This document shows, piece after piece, positions 61,769 through 64,000 of a stretch of DNA of 64,000 bases. The stretch spans positions 3,415,001 through 3,479,000 of the forward strand of contig NC_008570.1 in assembly GCF_000014805.1 (NCBI RefSeq), given 5' to 3'. This stretch comes from Aeromonas hydrophila subsp. hydrophila ATCC 7966 (GTDB taxonomy: Bacteria > Pseudomonadota > Gammaproteobacteria > Enterobacterales > Aeromonadaceae). Under the pieces are notes generated by a model that was not told where the DNA came from, made no database searches, and saw only the letters and a list, made by a program, of their open reading frames with translations. The position numbers and the translations under genes are program-made. Positions within the stretch are counted from its first letter, which is position 1. The number at the start of each line of letters is the position of its first letter.

Positions 61769-63510
61769 CCCCGGCCCCCACCCTGCCCCTGCTCGGCTTT
61801 GCCGCCTGGAGCGGCACCGGCAAGACCACCCTGCTCGAGCAACTCATCCCCCTGCTGGTGAGCCGCGGCCTGCGCCTCGGGGTGCTCAAGCACGCCCACC
61901 ACGACTTTGACATCGACCAGCCGGGCAAAGACAGTCACCGCCTGCGCCAGGCCGGTGCCAGCCAGATGATGGTGGCCTCCCGCCGCCGTCACGCCCGCAT
62001 CATCGAAACCGATCTGGGTGAGGCCGATTTTCGCGAGCTGCTGGCCAGCTTCGATCAACGCAGCCTCGACCTGCTGCTGGTGGAAGGGTTCAAGCACGAG
62101 CACTTCCCGAAAATCGAGCTGCACCGCGCCGCCATCGGCAAGCCGCTGCTGTTCCCGCTTGATCGCGACATCATCGCCGTGGCCAGCGATCAGCCCGCAG
62201 AGACCACCCTGCCCCGACTCGACATCAATGATCTGGAGGCCATCGCCGACTTCGTCTGCGCCTACCTGGTACAGAGCCGGCAGCAGGAGCAGGCGCCGGG
62301 GGCCGGTTTCCTGTCGGTCGAGGGGGCGCGCCAGGCCATCCTCGACACTCTCGAGCCCGCCACCCGCAGCATCGACCTGCCGCTCGCCCGCTGCCACGGC
62401 GCCGTGCTGGCGGGGGATCTCGTCAGCCCCATCAATGTGCCGCCCCACGCCAACTCGGCGATGGATGGCATTGGCCTGCGCAGCGACGATCTCGCCGCCG
62501 GCCGCTGGCAGCTGGTGGGAGAAGTGCTGGCGGGCCAGCCGCGCAGCGCGCCGGTACTGGCCGGACAGGCGGTGCAGATCATGACCGGCGCCCCGCTCCC
62601 CCCCGGCGTCGACACCGTGGTGATGCGCGAAGAGACCCGGCTTGACGGTGAATGGGTCAGCGTCAGCGCCCCCGTCAAGGCGGGGCAGAACGTGCGCCAG
62701 GCCGGGGAAGATCTGGCGCTGGGCGCGGTCGCCATCGCGGCCGGCACCCGCCTCGGCGCCCCTCAGCTCGGGCTTGCAGCTTCTCTGGGGCAGGCAACGC
62801 TGACGGTGCGCGCACCGCTCAAGGTGGCGCTGTTCAGCACCGGCGACGAGGTGCAGGCACCGGGCGAGACGCTCGCCCCCGGCCACATCTTCGACAGCAA
62901 CCGCTTCACCCTGATGGCGCTCATCGCCGGGGCCGGCTGCGAGGTGATGGACCTTGGCATCATCCCCGATGATCCCGCCATCCTGCGCCAGCAGCTGGCA
63001 CAGGCCGCGGGCGATGCCGACCTGGTGCTGAGCTCGGGCGGGGTGTCGGTGGGCAATGCCGACTTCATCAAGCAGGTGCTGGCCGAGCTTGGCCAGATCG
63101 CCTTCTGGCGCATCCAGATGCGGCCGGGCCGTCCGCTCGCCTTCGGCAAGCTGGGGCAGACCCCCTTCTTCGGCCTGCCCGGCAACCCGGTGGCCGCCAT
63201 GATCTGCTTCCTGCAATTCGTCGAGCCCGCCATCGCCCGCCTGCAGGGCCGGGTGTGGCAGCCGCTGCGCCTCTCGGCGCTGGCCGAGCAGCAGATGAAG
63301 AGCCGGCCGGGGCGTACCGAATTCCTGCGCGGCATCTTCCATCAGGATGCCAGCGGCGTACTGCGGGTACGCACCACCGGGCCGCAGGGCTCCGGCATCC
63401 TCAGCTCCATGGCCGATGCCAACTGCCTGATTGAAATCGTCCCCGCCCAGCCGGCCATCGCGGTCGGCGAGCGGGTCTGGATCCACCCACTCCAGGGACG
63501 AGTGGCCTGA
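61765..63510 (+). CDS. MobB-MoeA fusion protein
   Basis: This 581-residue bifunctional protein. Residues 1-~170 are MobB-like, with Walker A WSGTGKTTLLEQLIPLL and HAHHDFDIDQPGKDSHRLRQAGA, a GTPase domain that aids MobA. Residues ~180-581 are MoeA (molybdate insertase): NSAMDGIGLR, MTGAPLPPGVDTVVMREE, FSTGDEVQAPGE, the catalytic LSSGGVSVGNADFIK and the C-terminal domain. In E. coli these are separate proteins, so the fusion channels metal insertion and nucleotide attachment. It overlaps mobA by 4 bases. Confidence 0.93.
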   Translation: MTPAPTLPLLGFAAWSGTGKTTLLEQLIPLLVSRGLRLGVLKHAHHDFDIDQPGKDSHRLRQAGASQMMVASRRRHARIIETDLGEADFRELLASFDQRSLDLLLVEGFKHEHFPKIELHRAAIGKPLLFPLDRDIIAVASDQPAETTLPRLDINDLEAIADFVCAYLVQSRQQEQAPGAGFLSVEGARQAILDTLEPATRSIDLPLARCHGAVLAGDLVSPINVPPHANSAMDGIGLRSDDLAAGRWQLVGEVLAGQPRSAPVLAGQAVQIMTGAPLPPGVDTVVMREETRLDGEWVSVSAPVKAGQNVRQAGEDLALGAVAIAAGTRLGAPQLGLAASLGQATLTVRAPLKVALFSTGDEVQAPGETLAPGHIFDSNRFTLMALIAGAGCEVMDLGIIPDDPAILRQQLAQAAGDADLVLSSGGVSVGNADFIKQVLAELGQIAFWRIQMRPGRPLAFGKLGQTPFFGLPGNPVAAMICFLQFVEPAIARLQGRVWQPLRLSALAEQQMKSRPGRTEFLRGIFHQDASGVLRVRTTGPQGSGILSSMADANCLIEIVPAQPAIAVGERVWIHPLQGRVA

Positions 63511-63573
63511 TACCGGTCTCCACCCCGCCGGGCGTGGCGGGGTGGCTGCCCCCATGAATCCGAGGCTTGTCCC

Positions 63574-64000
63574 TTGCGCCTGAATGCCCCCCTCTCCCGA
63601 CTCGATCTGCTGATCTACGGTCACTACCGCATCGTCCATGGCCTGCGCATCGCGCTCGCCTTCATGCTCACCTTTCTGCTGACCCGCGAGCTCAAGCTGC
63701 CGGAAAGCACCTGGCCCCTCATCACCCTGGTGGTGGTGATGGGCCCCATCTCGTTCTGGGGCAATGTGCTGTCGCGCGCCCTGCAGCGGGTGGTCGGCAC
63801 CATCTTCGGCGCCAGCTGCGGGGTGGTGGCGCTCTATCTCGAGCTCTACTCCCTGCCGCTGATGCTGCTGTGGTGCGGCTGCATCATGTTTCTGTGCGGC
63901 TATCTGGCGCTCGGCAAGCGCCCCTATGTGGGGCTGCTCATCGGCATCACCCTCGGCGTCACCATGGGGGCCATGCCCGGCGACATCGAGACCGCCCTGT
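63574..64000 (+). CDS. FUSC family membrane protein (3' end cut by window)
   Basis: This is a partial inner-membrane protein of the fusaric-acid-resistance/aromatic-acid-exporter (FUSC, AaeB/YccS-like) group. The visible 142 residues contain SRLDLLIYGHYRIVHGLRIALAF, the family motif WPLITLVVVMGPISFWGNVLSRALQRVVGTIFGASCG and several helices. I chose TTG at 63574, with GAGG eight bases upstream, because no in-frame ATG precedes the conserved start. It probably starts a separate unit after the moeA fusion, 63 bases away. Confidence 0.8.
   Translation, partial: MRLNAPLSRLDLLIYGHYRIVHGLRIALAFMLTFLLTRELKLPESTWPLITLVVVMGPISFWGNVLSRALQRVVGTIFGASCGVVALYLELYSLPLMLLWCGCIMFLCGYLALGKRPYVGLLIGITLGVTMGAMPGDIETAL

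Overview
The window is a gene-dense, GC-rich chromosomal segment with no rRNA, tRNA, CRISPR or IS element that I could recognise. Gene content and order (cydDC, rcsF, cysK, ptsHI-crr, sbcDC, rdgC, pykF, mscK, a Vibrio/Aeromonas-type M28 aminopeptidase, maeA, and a Shewanella/Aeromonas-type formate dehydrogenase) point to a facultatively anaerobic gammaproteobacterium, most likely Aeromonas. This rests on gene content and protein similarity from memory, not on a search.

Layout. 1-6.4 kb: cydDC (the window opens inside cydD), the Rcs sensor lipoprotein rcsF, a DUF488 gene, an SDR/epimerase and trmO. 6.5-9.7 kb: a leftward FabH-like synthase and a VWA/MoxR-ATPase pair. 9.8-13.9 kb: cysK and the PTS operon ptsH-ptsI-crr. 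13.9-16.5 kb: a PAS-GGDEF diguanylate cyclase with a periplasmic binding protein, and a cytochrome b561. 16.6-23.3 kb: DNA maintenance genes sbcDC, a GNAT gene and rdgC. 23.5-36.5 kb: ggt, a YbaL-type antiporter, a secreted aminopeptidase, pykF, mscK, a PNPOx-like protein and pgl. 36.5-42.9 kb: uraA, a secreted Hint-domain protein with long repeats plus a coupled lipoprotein, maeA, and a REC-histidine kinase.

42.9-63.5 kb is a formate dehydrogenase and molybdenum/tungsten cofactor region: fdh structural genes (gamma, beta and alpha subunits, a small Tat protein, a TorD-like chaperone and a polyferredoxin), DUF3306/DUF3305, fdhD, an HTH-PBP regulator, a two-component system with a sigma-54 activator, the oxyanion transporter tupABC, mobA and a mobB-moeA fusion. 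I read four sequences with the GG-N10-GC spacing of sigma-54 promoters, one before each of the DUF3305/3306 genes, the fdh operon, fdhD and tupABC-mobA-mobB/moeA. A shared GGGACATTTTGTC motif lies about 100-150 bp upstream of two of them. Together these suggest that oxyanion uptake, cofactor synthesis, sulfuration and the enzyme are co-induced by the local response regulator.

An AT-rich gene with an HsdR-N nuclease-like domain (51.7-52.7 kb) sits between two back-to-back sigma-54 promoters and looks horizontally acquired. Two operon junctions (sbcD/sbcC and fdhD/regulator) carry short leader ORFs that copy the first codons of the downstream gene and overlap its start by ATGA.
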